A stretch of DNA of 28,482 nucleotides from Prevotellaceae bacterium UBA4372 (GTDB lineage Bacteria; Bacteroidota; Bacteroidia; Bacteroidales; Bacteroidaceae): assembly GCA_002391275.1 (NCBI GenBank), contig DGSC01000034.1:1-28482 (forward strand), read 5' to 3'. The notes under the pieces were generated by a model that saw only the letters and a program-made list of their open reading frames with translations, was not told the origin of the DNA and ran no database searches. Every line of letters begins with the position of its first letter. Position 1 is the stretch's first letter. The translations under genes were made by a program, and so were the position numbers. This document shows positions 9,445 through 18,473 of the stretch, in pieces.

Positions 9445-10155
9445 ATGGCAAGATTCAAACGTATTTTATTGAAACTCTCAGGCGAAAGCTTGATGGGCGA
9501 ACAACGCTATGGTATTGACGAAAAACGTCTGGCAGAATATGCCGAGCAAATCAAGGACATTCACGACTTAGGCGTTCAAATCGGTATCGTCATCGGCGGC
9601 GGCAATATCTTCCGTGGTCTCAGCGGTGCTGGCAAAGGCTTCGACCGCGTCAAAGGCGACCAGATGGGCATGTGCGCCACAGTCATCAACTCCCTCGGAC
9701 TCAGCTCGGCCCTTGGTGCCGTGGGTGTCAAGAGTCGCGTGCTCACCGCTATCCGCATGGAACCCATTGGCGAGTTCTATACCAAGTGGAAGGCCATCGA
9801 GGCTATGGAGCAAGGCGAGGTCGTCATCATGAGTGCCGGCACGGGCAATCCCTACTTCACCACCGACACGGGCTCCTCGCTGCGCGGCATAGAGATTGAA
9901 GCCGACGTGATGCTCAAGGGCACACGCGTCGATGGCGTTTACACGGCCGATCCCGAAAAGGATCCTACCGCTACCAAGTTCGACGACATCACCTTCGATG
10001 AAATCTACAACCGAGGCCTCAAGGTTATGGACCTCACCGCCACTACGATGTGCAAGGAGAACAACCTGCCAATCTATGTCTTCAACATGGATGTCCGTGG
10101 CAACCTTCGCAAGGTCATCGACGGCGAGCCTATAGGCACACTCGTTCACAAATAG
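9445..10155 (+). CDS. pyrH: Uridylate kinase PyrH (UMP kinase)
   Basis: PyrH phosphorylates UMP to UDP with ATP and belongs to the amino-acid-kinase fold. At 236 residues it has the standard length. Seen in order: an N-terminal KRILLKLSGESL, IGGGNIFRG at residues 50-58, GDQMGMCATVINSL, AGTGNPYFTTDT at residues 131-141, KGTRVDGVYTADPEKDP, and a C-terminal YVFNMDVRGNL. The ATG at 9445 directly precedes the conserved ARFKRILLK start. It lies 47 bp after lpxB with no clear promoter in the gap, so it may share the upstream transcript. No frr or tsf gene is adjacent. Confidence 0.97.
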   Translation: MARFKRILLKLSGESLMGEQRYGIDEKRLAEYAEQIKDIHDLGVQIGIVIGGGNIFRGLSGAGKGFDRVKGDQMGMCATVINSLGLSSALGAVGVKSRVLTAIRMEPIGEFYTKWKAIEAMEQGEVVIMSAGTGNPYFTTDTGSSLRGIEIEADVMLKGTRVDGVYTADPEKDPTATKFDDITFDEIYNRGLKVMDLTATTMCKENNLPIYVFNMDVRGNLRKVIDGEPIGTLVHK

Positions 10156-10169
10156 TGTCCATCTGTTTA

Positions 10170-10370
10170 TTTGATTAGGCTTATGACGCTACTTTCGCAA
10201 GCTCCAGATAGCTCCATGCAGAAGTCCTGTGTAAGCCTACACATTCGGCCACTCGTTACAAAATGAGAGGTTAACCCTGCAATAGCAGAAACAAGTTGTT
10301 TTACACTAATAGCCTTGGCGTATCATTAGACAAGCCTAAGCTTTCAGCGTAAAACAACTTGTTTTTTTAT
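10170..10370 (+). ncRNA. Structured region after pyrH, possible small RNA or complex 3' UTR
   Basis: An 8-bp inverted repeat TAGGCTTA (10176-10183) / TAAGCCTA (10232-10239) is followed by the long stem at 10289-10364 and a U-tract. A third AAGCCTAAGCTT-like segment lies in the loop at 10333-10343, and AGCTCCA is repeated twice near 10200-10215. A near-consensus promoter box TTTATTTG overlaps 10166-10173, but I see no convincing -33 element. It could equally be the 3' UTR of pyrH. Confidence 0.25.
10289..10368 (+). terminator. Rho-independent terminator with 16-bp perfect stem and large loop
   Basis: AAACAAGTTGTTTTAC (10289-10304) is perfectly complementary to GTAAAACAACTTGTTT (10349-10364), with a U-run continuing past the right arm. 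The 44-nt loop can itself fold (CTAAT/ATTAG at 10306-10310 and 10325-10329). It lies 134 nt after the pyrH stop on the same strand, so it plausibly ends that transcript. The loop is much larger than in an ordinary terminator. Confidence 0.6.
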
Positions 10371-10423
10371 AATCTATACTGAATTGCATTCAGTAGCCAT
10401 CAACCTATTTCAAGACGAAACAA

Positions 10424-10450
10424 AGCGACGGCTCAGACAACACCGTCGCT
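10424..10450 (-). terminator. GC-rich hairpin in the convergent gap
   Basis: AGCGACGG (10424-10431) pairs with CCGTCGCT (10443-10450) around an 11-nt loop. On the minus strand it is followed by TTTGTTTCG, similar to the tails of other terminators here. It could be a second terminator for the leftward DUF349 gene, or a bidirectional one. Confidence 0.45.
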
Positions 10451-10617
10451 CATTGTTTGAATAGACTCTACTAATTGCTATTTCTTAAAGGACTGAAAAG
10501 GTAGTAAATATTTTTAATCTTGACAATTATCTTCAAATTATTTGTTGAATAGCTCAGCCATTCAGCACAATGATGTATGAAACGATGCTACCTGGGTATA
10601 TGGCTATCCAATATAGC

Positions 10618-10670
10618 AGCTGGCCGAATTGGGTAAATCACAAAGGGTGATTATCCCAATTCGGCCAGTT
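10618..10670 (-). terminator. Long two-part hairpin 61 nt after the DUF349 gene
   Basis: CTGGCCGAATTGGG (10620-10633) is perfectly complementary to CCCAATTCGGCCAG (10655-10668). Inside, after a 2x2 internal loop, AATCAC (10636-10641) pairs with GTGATT (10647-10652) around five bases. A U:A and a G:U pair extend the base. The position fits the 3' end of the leftward DUF349 transcript, but no U-tract follows on that strand, so it may protect mRNA rather than terminate. Confidence 0.5.
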
Positions 10671-10730
10671 GTGTTTAGCCTGGAAAAAGGCGGGGCTGTG
10701 CAATGCCTACCTTCTGCGGTGCTCTACATG

Positions 10731-12791
10731 TCAGGCTTCTGCTGCGGGCTCTTCTGTAGCCTCAGTTTCGGGCTGCTCAGGGGCCTTCTCAGGGGCGGCT
10801 TCGGCGGGTTTTTCCTCAGCCTTAGTAGCGCGCATCTCTGTTTCTACGGCCTTGATCTTACCTGCGAGCAGGTCAAGTTCCTCGCGCAGCTTCTCAACCT
10901 TACGGTTCATCTCAGCCACGAGCGAGTTGCCGCTCTTGGATGTGGCGTTGAGGAAGTTGAGGTTGTTCTCGTAGGTTTGCACCTCAGCTTTGCGTGCCTC
11001 GAAGATACGCTGGAGACGTTCGCGCTCACGAGCCAATGTACTCTCGCCCTTGGCCACAGCCTGGCGAACGCTCTTCTGGAAGCCTTCGAGACGGCGGCGA
11101 GCCTGCGATGCTCCGAACTGTTTGTAGAGCTCGTCGGCCACTTCGCGGTACTCCTTGTAGAGTTTGTCCTTGTCGCGGAAAGGCACATGGCCTACTTCGT
11201 TCCACTTGGCCTGCAGCTCCTTGACATGGTCGATGGTGGCGTTGGCAGTGTCTGTAGCCAGTTGACGCAGTTGCTCGATAATGCTCTTCTTGTCTTCGAG
11301 GTTCTGCTTCTCTTCGGCACGCTGGTCGGCTGTTGCCTCGTTTTTGGCAGCGAAGAATTTATCACATGCTGCGGTGAAACGCTTCCATAGCTGTTCGCTG
11401 TATTTGCGCGGCACGGCACCGACGGTCTTCCATTGCTTCTGCAGCTCGATGAGCTTATCGGTTGTCTTGCGCCATTCGGTGCTGTCCTGCAGAGCCTCGG
11501 CTTCTTCTACGAGTTTGCGTTTCTTCTCAAGGTTGTCGTTCTGCTCATCCTTTATTGTACGATAGTACTCGGCCTTGGCCGTGAAGAATTGGTCGCATGC
11601 AGCACGGAAGCGGTCGAATATGACGGTGTTCTGCTTGTGGCTGGCAAAGCCGATGGTTTTCCATTCGGCTTGGGCCTCAAGCACTTCCTTCGTTTTCTCT
11701 TCCCACGCATTGAAGGAGTTCAGGTCGTCGATGCGGATTGCCTCTACGCGTTCGCAGAGGGCCGTTTTCTTCTGGAGGTTTTCTTCCTCACGTGCCTTGA
11801 TGCCTTCGAAATGCTCTTGGTGGCGTTTGTTGATTACGGTAGAAGCGGCTTTGAAGCGCTCCCACACCTGGTCGCGCAGTTCCTTGGCCACGGGGCCGAT
11901 TTCTTTGTACTCGGCGTGGAGGCCCTGTAGCTTGTTGAACGCAGTGATGATGTCCTCTTCGTCGGCCAGTTTTTCGGCCAGCTCAATGAGGTGTTCCTTG
12001 GCTGTAAGGTTCTTCTTAAAGTCATACTCGCGTGCTTCGCTGTTAAGCTTCAGCAGGTCGTAGAACTGCTCCACGTAGAGCTGATAGTTTTTCCATATCT
12101 CAGTGGCTTTTTCTGCGGGCACAGCGCCTATCTCGCGCCACTGGGCTTGTAGCTGCTTGAACTCGTCGAAGTGGACATTAGCTTCTTCGGGCGATGTTGC
12201 AAGCTCTTTTATGCGGTTGATAATATTTTGTTTTGCTTCGAGGTTTTCGGCTTTCTGTCGTTCAACGCTCTCGGCAATCTGGGCCCGACGCTGACGGATA
12301 GAAGCCATCGTTGCCTTGAAGTTTTCCTCTACGGTGTCGATATCTGCATGCCATTCTTCGGCTTTACCTCCGGCTTCTACGAAAGCGTTGAGCGCAGCCT
12401 GCTGTGCGGCACGGTGCAACTTGTAGAACACTTGTTTCAGCAAGTCGAGCTCGCTCTTGTCGCCTCCGTTATTCTCCTCCTGAATCTGCTGGAGGCGCTC
12501 AACGACCTGTTCTTTAGTTTCGTAGACCGTGCGAGCGGGAGCCGCATCTTCGCCCTGAGGTTTTTCGGGTTCAGCAGCCTTGTCCTCTGCCGCGTCGGTG
12601 TCGGTCTGTGGTGCTTCGGCCTGAGCGGTGTCGGCATTCTCTGCTACGGAGGTGTCAGGTTCGGGTTCGGTTTGTGTTTGGGGTTCGCTTACGTTCTGCG
12701 TCTCTTGGTTTTGGGGCGCAGACTCTACTCGTGCTTCTGCAGCATTGTTGTCTGTCTCGGACAGTGCCTGCAGTTTCTCGGTTTCGCTCAT
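10731..12791 (-). CDS. DUF349-repeat protein, coiled-coil rich
   Basis: The protein has 686 residues and no signal peptide, so it is probably cytoplasmic. The first ~100 residues are acidic and Ala/Glu/Gln/Thr-rich low-complexity sequence. Then about five DUF349 repeats follow, each built on a pattern like L(Q)xxWKxxGxVPxxxxxxLWxxFxxAxDxFF; examples are LQAQWREIGAVPAEKATEIW, LQKQWKTVGAVPRKYSEQLW and LQAKWNEVGHVPFRDKDKLY. The C-terminus has a heptad-like coiled coil and ends in a Pro/Glu/Ala tail. DUF349 proteins are widespread in Bacteroidetes; their role is not settled. corA lies 149 bp upstream in the same direction. The ATG at 12791 is the only sensible start, since the low-complexity head runs from it without a break. 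Confidence 0.88.
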   Translation of the reverse strand: MSETEKLQALSETDNNAAEARVESAPQNQETQNVSEPQTQTEPEPDTSVAENADTAQAEAPQTDTDAAEDKAAEPEKPQGEDAAPARTVYETKEQVVERLQQIQEENNGGDKSELDLLKQVFYKLHRAAQQAALNAFVEAGGKAEEWHADIDTVEENFKATMASIRQRRAQIAESVERQKAENLEAKQNIINRIKELATSPEEANVHFDEFKQLQAQWREIGAVPAEKATEIWKNYQLYVEQFYDLLKLNSEAREYDFKKNLTAKEHLIELAEKLADEEDIITAFNKLQGLHAEYKEIGPVAKELRDQVWERFKAASTVINKRHQEHFEGIKAREEENLQKKTALCERVEAIRIDDLNSFNAWEEKTKEVLEAQAEWKTIGFASHKQNTVIFDRFRAACDQFFTAKAEYYRTIKDEQNDNLEKKRKLVEEAEALQDSTEWRKTTDKLIELQKQWKTVGAVPRKYSEQLWKRFTAACDKFFAAKNEATADQRAEEKQNLEDKKSIIEQLRQLATDTANATIDHVKELQAKWNEVGHVPFRDKDKLYKEYREVADELYKQFGASQARRRLEGFQKSVRQAVAKGESTLARERERLQRIFEARKAEVQTYENNLNFLNATSKSGNSLVAEMNRKVEKLREELDLLAGKIKAVETEMRATKAEEKPAEAAPEKAPEQPETEATEEPAAEA

Positions 12792-12940
12792 TTTAATAAA
12801 AATTAAAGTGAAAAGTAAAATGTAGATTTATGCCTAAAAGCCTGCAAATAAAGATAAAATAATTGGCCTGACAAAGAAAATAGGCAAAAACTTTTGATTT
12901 TTAGAGCTTAAAGTGCAGAGTTCAGGGCTTCAGAGGCGCA

Positions 12941-13867
12941 TCAAATCCACGCTTTGCGTCGGGCATACCACCAGAAGATGACCGTGGCAACGATAGAGAT
13001 GACCAAGGCGAGGGGGAAGCCTAAGGGATGCGTTTCGAGTCCGTTGACGAGGTTCATGCCAAAGAAGCTTGCCACGAGGGTAGGCACCATGAGGAACATC
13101 GACACGAGGGTCAGCGTCTTCATGACCGTGGACATGTTGTTGTTGATAATGTTGGCATAGGTGTCCATGGTCGACTCGAGGATGTTGGAGTAAATCCCTG
13201 TCATCTCTCGCGCCTGATTCATTTCGATGCTGACGTCTTCGATGAGGTCGGCATCGAGCTCGTCAACGGGCAGCTTGAACTTCAGCTTCGAGAGCAAAGT
13301 CTCGTTGCCTCGGATAGACGTGGCAAAGTACGTCAGCGAATCTTGCAGTCGTGAGAGAGCGATGAGGTCGGCATTGTCTACTTTCCGGTCGAGGTGGAGT
13401 TTGGCCGCCTCTATACGTGCGTTGATTTGTTTCAGGCGCTTGAGGTACCACACTGCGGTGGACAGGAAGAGACGGAAAACCATATCGACGGAATCGGTGA
13501 AACCGACGCCGCGTCGTTGCTGGTAGGTGACGAAGTCTATCATCAGGTTGGTCTCGAAATTGCACACGGTGATGCACACCTCATCCTTGAGGATAATACC
13601 CAGAGGTATGGTCGTGTAGGGGGTACGCGACTTCACTTCCTTGACATAAGGTATTCTGAGGATGATAAGGATCCAGCCCTCGTCATAGTCGTAACGAGCT
13701 CTTTCCTCGGTATCGGCAATGTCGTCGAGGAAATAATCTGGGATGTGGAGCTGGTCTTGAAGAAAGCGGGCATCATCTTGGGTGGGGCAAGTCACCTGCA
13801 CCCAGCAGTTAGGAGCCCATTGGTCCAACGTATGCAGACCACGATTAGTGTTCCAGAATGTTCGCAT
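12941..13867 (-). CDS. corA: CorA-family divalent metal ion transporter
   Basis: The 308-residue protein has the CorA layout: a long soluble alpha/beta N-terminal domain followed by two C-terminal membrane segments. The signature GMN falls at residues 270-272 at the end of the first helix (about 248-269, VSMFLMVPTLVASFF). The second helix spans about 284-301 (PLALVISIVATVIFWWY) and ends in a basic RRKAWI tail. Family members form pentamers in the inner membrane that carry Mg2+, or Co2+/Ni2+ in some cases. The substrate cannot be settled from sequence. A promoter-like box lies about 130 bp upstream. The DUF349 gene follows after 149 bp, possibly cotranscribed. Confidence 0.92.
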   Translation of the reverse strand: MRTFWNTNRGLHTLDQWAPNCWVQVTCPTQDDARFLQDQLHIPDYFLDDIADTEERARYDYDEGWILIILRIPYVKEVKSRTPYTTIPLGIILKDEVCITVCNFETNLMIDFVTYQQRRGVGFTDSVDMVFRLFLSTAVWYLKRLKQINARIEAAKLHLDRKVDNADLIALSRLQDSLTYFATSIRGNETLLSKLKFKLPVDELDADLIEDVSIEMNQAREMTGIYSNILESTMDTYANIINNNMSTVMKTLTLVSMFLMVPTLVASFFGMNLVNGLETHPLGFPLALVISIVATVIFWWYARRKAWI

Positions 13868-13995
13868 AGTAGAGTAAGAAAGGGTTTAGAGGCACCCGTA
13901 AGAAGCCTGCTATGCGACGCTTTCGGGAGCCTTAATTCATGTTGTTACGTTGATGATAATCGTCCATTTCTTATAGATGGATTGGTTTAACGGCT

Positions 13996-14004
13996 GCAAA
14001 GGTA
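13996..14004 (-). promoter_or_regulatory. Bacteroidetes -7 box upstream of corA
   Basis: The minus strand reads TACCTTTGC, matching TAnnTTTG. No TTG is obvious at the -33 distance. It implies a leader of roughly 125 nt before the corA start. Confidence 0.5.
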
Positions 14005-14120
14005 GGAATAATTATTAGAAACGAGAAAGAAAAAGGGAAAAAGTTTAGAGTGCAAGGTGCAGAGTGCTGGTACGCCAGCCTGAAAGAGGCTGTTGTCGGG
14101 CCGAAATACGTCCGAACCCG

Positions 14121-16466
14121 TTACCACAGGAAGTCGTCCTCGTCGTCGGTTTCAATCGTGTGTTCTTCCTGCTCTGCCTGCTTGCCTGCGGCATTAGCGT
14201 CGTCGGCTTGCGATTGTTCGTTTTCCTCGTCTGTGTCGTCCGACGGCTTATTGCCTTCGTCGAGCTGAGCCTTCCGTTCGGCTGCTTGCTGCTTCATCTG
14301 CTCGAAGAGTCCGTATGTAGTGCGCAGCACCCTGAACTCGGTACGGCGGTTGAGCGAGTTGGCCACCTCTTGCTTGTCGGCATCGGGCATCTGTTTTATA
14401 AACGCTTCCGTGAGTGTGTCGCCGATATTGAGGAATGGATATTGCTCGGCAATGCGCCTTTTCACGACCTTGGGTTTGCTTTCTCCATAGCCTTTCGGCG
14501 TGAGTCGATCGGCAGGGATGCCATGTTCTATAAGGTAGTTCACCACACTCTCAGCGCGTCTTTGCGACAAGCGTTCGTTGTATTGGTCGTTGCCTCTATA
14601 GTCGCAGTGCGAACTCAATTCTATTGTCACATTAGGATTCTCGCGCAAGAGTTCGGCCAGGCTGTCGAGTGCGGCCGTGCTCTCGGGTGTAAGTTCGGCG
14701 CTGTCAAACTCGTAGAACACATTGCGCACGAGCACCGGCGCCGTTATCGAGGCCAAGGGGAACTGCAACACGTGTTCGAGGCTCACCGACGAAGTGTCCG
14801 TAGAGAGCTGTTCCACATGGTTAAGGAATCCTTTGCACGTTCCAAGGAACATATAATTAACGCGCGGTTGCACCGTAGCCACGAAGGAGCCGTCGCCGCG
14901 GACGCTCAGTTTCTGGTTGGTACCATCGTCGCCAATCATATACACCAGACCTTCGGGGAGCTCGTAGCCATCCTTTTCGTAGACCCACCCGCGCACGGTT
15001 TGCGTGATTTCCGGACATTCGAAGCTCATCAGATGGTCCCATCCGCGCGCATCGCCTCGGTTGGTGGAGAAAAAGCCACGGTTGTGGGGACCTTCAAACG
15101 TCATGCCGAAGTCATCTCCCGAGGAATTCATGGGATAACCCAAGTTGCGTATCGTCCAGTCGTGGGTGATGCTATCCTGACGAGCGCAGAAGAGGTCGAG
15201 CCCGCCCATACCGGGATGGCCATCGCTGGAAAAGTAGAGGTCGCCATTGGGCCTGAACGTCGGGAACATCTCGTCGCCTGGCGTATTGATAGGTGCCGGC
15301 AGACATTCTACGCCGCCCAAGGTGGTTCCTACCACAGCTATACGCCAGATATCCTTGCCGCCATGTCCGCCGGGCATATTGCTCACGAAGTACAGCCAGT
15401 GGCCATCGGGCGAAACAGCCGGATGGGCAAATGCGGAGAGGGTGTCGCGTGATATTTTCAGCTCGGTCGGTTTAGACCATGAGGCATCGGAGCGTTGGGC
15501 GGTAAAGATCTGTGCATAGCGAGGGTAGTCGGGATCGGTGCTGCATCGCGTGAAATACATAGTCTTGCCGTCGGGCGAGAAACAGCATACGCCCTCCTCC
15601 ATGGCGGAGTTCAGCTCACCGTCGACGGGTGCTGGGGCCTGCCATTTGCCTTTGTCGTCTTTCTTCGTCCAGAAGATGTCGGCAAACTTCGTGCCCGTGA
15701 TGCCGTTCAAGTCGTCGCCCGTGGCCTGGGGTCGGGTGCTGGTCCAATAGAGATGGTCCCATTCGTCGCCGAAGAGGGCCGGCGAAAAGTCGGAACGGCG
15801 CGAGTTCAGCTCGGCCATTTTCTTCACCGTATAGAGCGAACCGCGCTTCTTCATGTTGGCGGCACCCCTGGCCCCGATGAGGCCATTCGTGGCCAGAGTG
15901 TCGTTTTGAGGTGTGCAAACCGACGGATACAGCGGGTACATCACCCGCGCATCCTCGATGTATCGTTCGAAGTTCTTAATGGCATTTTTGTAGTCACCGT
16001 TTTTCTGCTGTAGCCGTGCCAGCTGAAGGGTGGCATCCAGGATGGTAGCTTCGGCAGCAGAGTCGAGCGGATCGAGCGACGCAAGGCGTTCCTCTTCCGT
16101 GTTCTTATGCTTCCGGCGTCCCTTCTGCTCGCCCTTTTCGGTCAAGGCTGCTTTCTTGCGGTCGTTCATCGCCTTCTCGGTGTAGCGGATGCCGTTCTGG
16201 TAAGCGCCCACGGCCTTTGCCGAATAGTTGATGCGTCGATAGCAATCGGCCATTTTCAAGGCACGTTCGCCACGGCGGTCGCGCATCCGAATGGGGGTTT
16301 TAGAGTAGGCTTTTTTGTATTCTGCCGCGGCGTCGAAGTACTCGCCCAAGGCGTAATACTGATCGCCCTTCTTCAGCGCGCTCTCTGCATTGCAGGCATT
16401 CAACACCAACAAAAGCGCGGCTGCCACAGCCGTGCCCAACAATATTCTATGCAGTGCCTGTCTCAT
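14121..16466 (-). CDS. PorE-like outer-membrane lipoprotein (TPR, PD40/WD40-like propeller, OmpA C-terminal domain)
   Basis: The 781-residue product starts with a hydrophobic signal ending in a lipobox, LVLNAC, so Cys25 is the likely lipidated residue. TPR-like helices span about 30-200. A PD40-type propeller follows at about 225-490, with blades such as CFSPDGKTMYFTR, VSPDGHWLYFVSN and FRPNGDLYFSSDG. A carboxypeptidase-regulatory-like segment comes next, then an OmpA domain from about residue 583 (NVFYEFDSAEL) with the peptidoglycan-binding run SHCDYRGNDQYNERLSQRRA. This domain order matches PorE (PG1058) of the Porphyromonas gingivalis type IX secretion system, but many Bacteroidetes carry paralogs of this design, so that role is inferred. 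The tail is strongly acidic and ends DDEDDFLW. topB lies 69 bp upstream in the same direction. Confidence 0.85.
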   Translation of the reverse strand: MRQALHRILLGTAVAAALLLVLNACNAESALKKGDQYYALGEYFDAAAEYKKAYSKTPIRMRDRRGERALKMADCYRRINYSAKAVGAYQNGIRYTEKAMNDRKKAALTEKGEQKGRRKHKNTEEERLASLDPLDSAAEATILDATLQLARLQQKNGDYKNAIKNFERYIEDARVMYPLYPSVCTPQNDTLATNGLIGARGAANMKKRGSLYTVKKMAELNSRRSDFSPALFGDEWDHLYWTSTRPQATGDDLNGITGTKFADIFWTKKDDKGKWQAPAPVDGELNSAMEEGVCCFSPDGKTMYFTRCSTDPDYPRYAQIFTAQRSDASWSKPTELKISRDTLSAFAHPAVSPDGHWLYFVSNMPGGHGGKDIWRIAVVGTTLGGVECLPAPINTPGDEMFPTFRPNGDLYFSSDGHPGMGGLDLFCARQDSITHDWTIRNLGYPMNSSGDDFGMTFEGPHNRGFFSTNRGDARGWDHLMSFECPEITQTVRGWVYEKDGYELPEGLVYMIGDDGTNQKLSVRGDGSFVATVQPRVNYMFLGTCKGFLNHVEQLSTDTSSVSLEHVLQFPLASITAPVLVRNVFYEFDSAELTPESTAALDSLAELLRENPNVTIELSSHCDYRGNDQYNERLSQRRAESVVNYLIEHGIPADRLTPKGYGESKPKVVKRRIAEQYPFLNIGDTLTEAFIKQMPDADKQEVANSLNRRTEFRVLRTTYGLFEQMKQQAAERKAQLDEGNKPSDDTDEENEQSQADDANAAGKQAEQEEHTIETDDEDDFLW

Positions 16467-16535
16467 TAATTATATAACGCGCGCGTGTGAGATTTATTGC
16501 ATACGCTCCTACATTTTTTACGCGGGAAGGATTGT

Positions 16536-18452
16536 TCAGGAGGCGGAAGCCGCCACGTGGCGGTTGCTATTGTCCTGCATCACAGCCAGCACGATGTCCG
16601 AGACCATCTGCCTGAGCTCTTCGATAAACTGTTTGGCATCGTATTCGTGACGCTCTATCTGCCGCAGCTTGCGTTCCCATCGTCCGGTGAGCTCGGCGCT
16701 CTTGAGCAATTCTTCGTGTATGAGGCTGATGAGTTCCACGCCCGTAGGCGTAGGAGCCAGGCTCTTACGCACGCGCCGAATGTAGTTGCGTTTGAAGAGG
16801 GTTTCGATGATGGCCGCACGCGTCGACGGTCGTCCTATGCCATTCTCCTTCAAGGCATCGCGCAGTTCATCATCGTCGACGAGCTTACCGGCCGTCTCCA
16901 TGGCTCTGAGCAACGTAGCCTCGGTGTAGGGCTTGGGCGGCGTGGTTTGCTTCTCGGCAAGAGTGGGCTCGTGGGGACCGCTCTCGCCTTTACGGAAGGC
17001 GGGCAGCGTACGTTCTTCGTCCTGAGGATGCTCACTGTTTTCGGATGACTCCTGCGAGGCCGACGACTCCTGCGAGGCCTGGTTGCCTGGTTGGGCAGCC
17101 TTGACTGGTTTCTTCTCCCAGAGGATGTGCCATGCGGGGTCTACGATGCGCTTGCCGGTGGCCTTGAACGGCACGAAATCGTCGAAGGTGCCGGCATGGA
17201 GTCCCTCGCTGCGCACCTCGCCGAGCACGGTCGTCTGCTCGAACTTGCAGTCGGGATAGAATGCACCGATGAAGCGGCGTGCGATGAGGTCGTAGACGCG
17301 TTTCTCCATATCGCTGAGTGCGGCCGAGGTGACGGACACATGGGTGGGGATGATGGCATGGTGGTCGGTGACCTTGGAATTGTCGAACACCTTCGAGCTC
17401 TTCTTCAACTTCTTGCCATCGGCAAAGAGGGGTTGAATGAAACCGGCATACGGAGTCATCGCCGCCAGTATCTGCGGGCATTTGGGGTACACGTCGTCGG
17501 GCAGGAAGGTGGTGTCGACGCGTGGATAAGTGGCCACCTTCTTCTCGTAGAGGCTCTGGATGAGCTGCAGCGTGAGGTCGGCCGAATAGCCATATTTCTT
17601 GTTGCATTCCACCTGCAGCGACGTGAGGTCGAAGAGGCGCGGCGGTGCTTCCTTCCCGGCTTTCTTTTCCACCGACGTCACCGTGAAAGGCAGCGAACGT
17701 ATGGCATCGAGGGCGTGTTGCCCTTCCTCTTGGCTCTTGAAGCCCCGGTCGCCTTCGTCCATGACGGCCGTGAACGTGGTGTCGCGGTAGACGGTGGAGA
17801 GCACCCAGTAGGTTTCGGGCTTGAAGTTGTCGATTTCAGCCTGGCGGTTTACGATGAGGGCCAGCGTAGGCGTCTGCACACGACCTATCGAAAGCACCTG
17901 CCTGTTGATGCCGTACTTGAGTGTATAGAGGCGCGTAGCGTTCATGCCGAGCATCCAGTCGCCTATGGCACGGCAGAGACCTGCCTCGTAGAGACTTTGG
18001 TACTCGCGCTGATCCTTCAGCTGCTGGAAGCCTTCGCGTATGGCTTCTTCGGTGAGCGAGCTGATCCACAGGCGCTGCACGGGACAGCGTGCACCGGCTT
18101 TCTGCATCACCCATCGCTGAATGAGCTCACCCTCCTGGCCGGCATCGCCACAGTTGATGATGCTGTCAGCCGCCTGCATCAGCTTCTCTATCACCGCAAA
18201 CTGGCGCTCGACACCCTTATCCTCCTTCAGACGGATGCCGAAGCGAGGGGGAATCATCGGCAACTGGGCCAGGCTCCACGTCTTCCACAGCGGCGTATAG
18301 TCGGCAGGCGCTTTCAGCTCACACAGATGGCCGAAGGTCCACGTCACCTGGTAGCCATTGCCTTCCATATAACCGTTGTGCTCGTCCTTGGCACCAAGCA
18401 CACGGGCTATGTCGCGGGCTACCGACGGTTTTTCAGCGATACAAACTATCAT
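16536..18452 (-). CDS. topB: DNA topoisomerase III (type IA)
   Basis: The start is set at 18452 (638 residues) because MIVCIAEKPSVARDIARVLG is the Toprim start of the family; an upstream in-frame ATG at 18545 would add 31 residues translated from repetitive intergenic DNA. Type IA enzymes break and rejoin one DNA strand through a 5'-phosphotyrosine. The active-site Tyr is Y309 in ATYPRVDTTFLPDDV. Other landmarks are GDAGQEGELIQR (acidic metal site, residues 102-113), SIGRVQTPTLALI (189-200), DHHAIIPTH, and NGIGRPSTRAAIIETL near the C-terminus. A Ser/Glu/Gln-rich insert holds an 18-bp tandem repeat. No zinc-finger tail is seen. The second acidic residue of the usual DxDxE is Gly105 here. A -7 box lies just upstream. 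Confidence 0.93.
   Translation of the reverse strand: MIVCIAEKPSVARDIARVLGAKDEHNGYMEGNGYQVTWTFGHLCELKAPADYTPLWKTWSLAQLPMIPPRFGIRLKEDKGVERQFAVIEKLMQAADSIINCGDAGQEGELIQRWVMQKAGARCPVQRLWISSLTEEAIREGFQQLKDQREYQSLYEAGLCRAIGDWMLGMNATRLYTLKYGINRQVLSIGRVQTPTLALIVNRQAEIDNFKPETYWVLSTVYRDTTFTAVMDEGDRGFKSQEEGQHALDAIRSLPFTVTSVEKKAGKEAPPRLFDLTSLQVECNKKYGYSADLTLQLIQSLYEKKVATYPRVDTTFLPDDVYPKCPQILAAMTPYAGFIQPLFADGKKLKKSSKVFDNSKVTDHHAIIPTHVSVTSAALSDMEKRVYDLIARRFIGAFYPDCKFEQTTVLGEVRSEGLHAGTFDDFVPFKATGKRIVDPAWHILWEKKPVKAAQPGNQASQESSASQESSENSEHPQDEERTLPAFRKGESGPHEPTLAEKQTTPPKPYTEATLLRAMETAGKLVDDDELRDALKENGIGRPSTRAAIIETLFKRNYIRRVRKSLAPTPTGVELISLIHEELLKSAELTGRWERKLRQIERHEYDAKQFIEELRQMVSDIVLAVMQDNSNRHVAASAS
17047..17079. 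repeat. 18-bp tandem duplication inside topB
   Basis: GACTCCTGCGAGGCC occurs at 17047-17061 and again at 17065-17079, a period of 18 bp. It encodes a repeated ASQESS-type hexapeptide in a low-complexity linker, so the duplication keeps the reading frame. Confidence 0.8.
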
Positions 18453-18473
18453 AGGTTCTTTCTTTTTATGCCT

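Noticed and set aside
14064..15452. Long plus-strand ORF (462 codons) opposite the PorE-like gene
   Set aside because: It is the antisense shadow of a clearly conserved TPR/PD40/OmpA gene; its translation lacks any recognisable domain.
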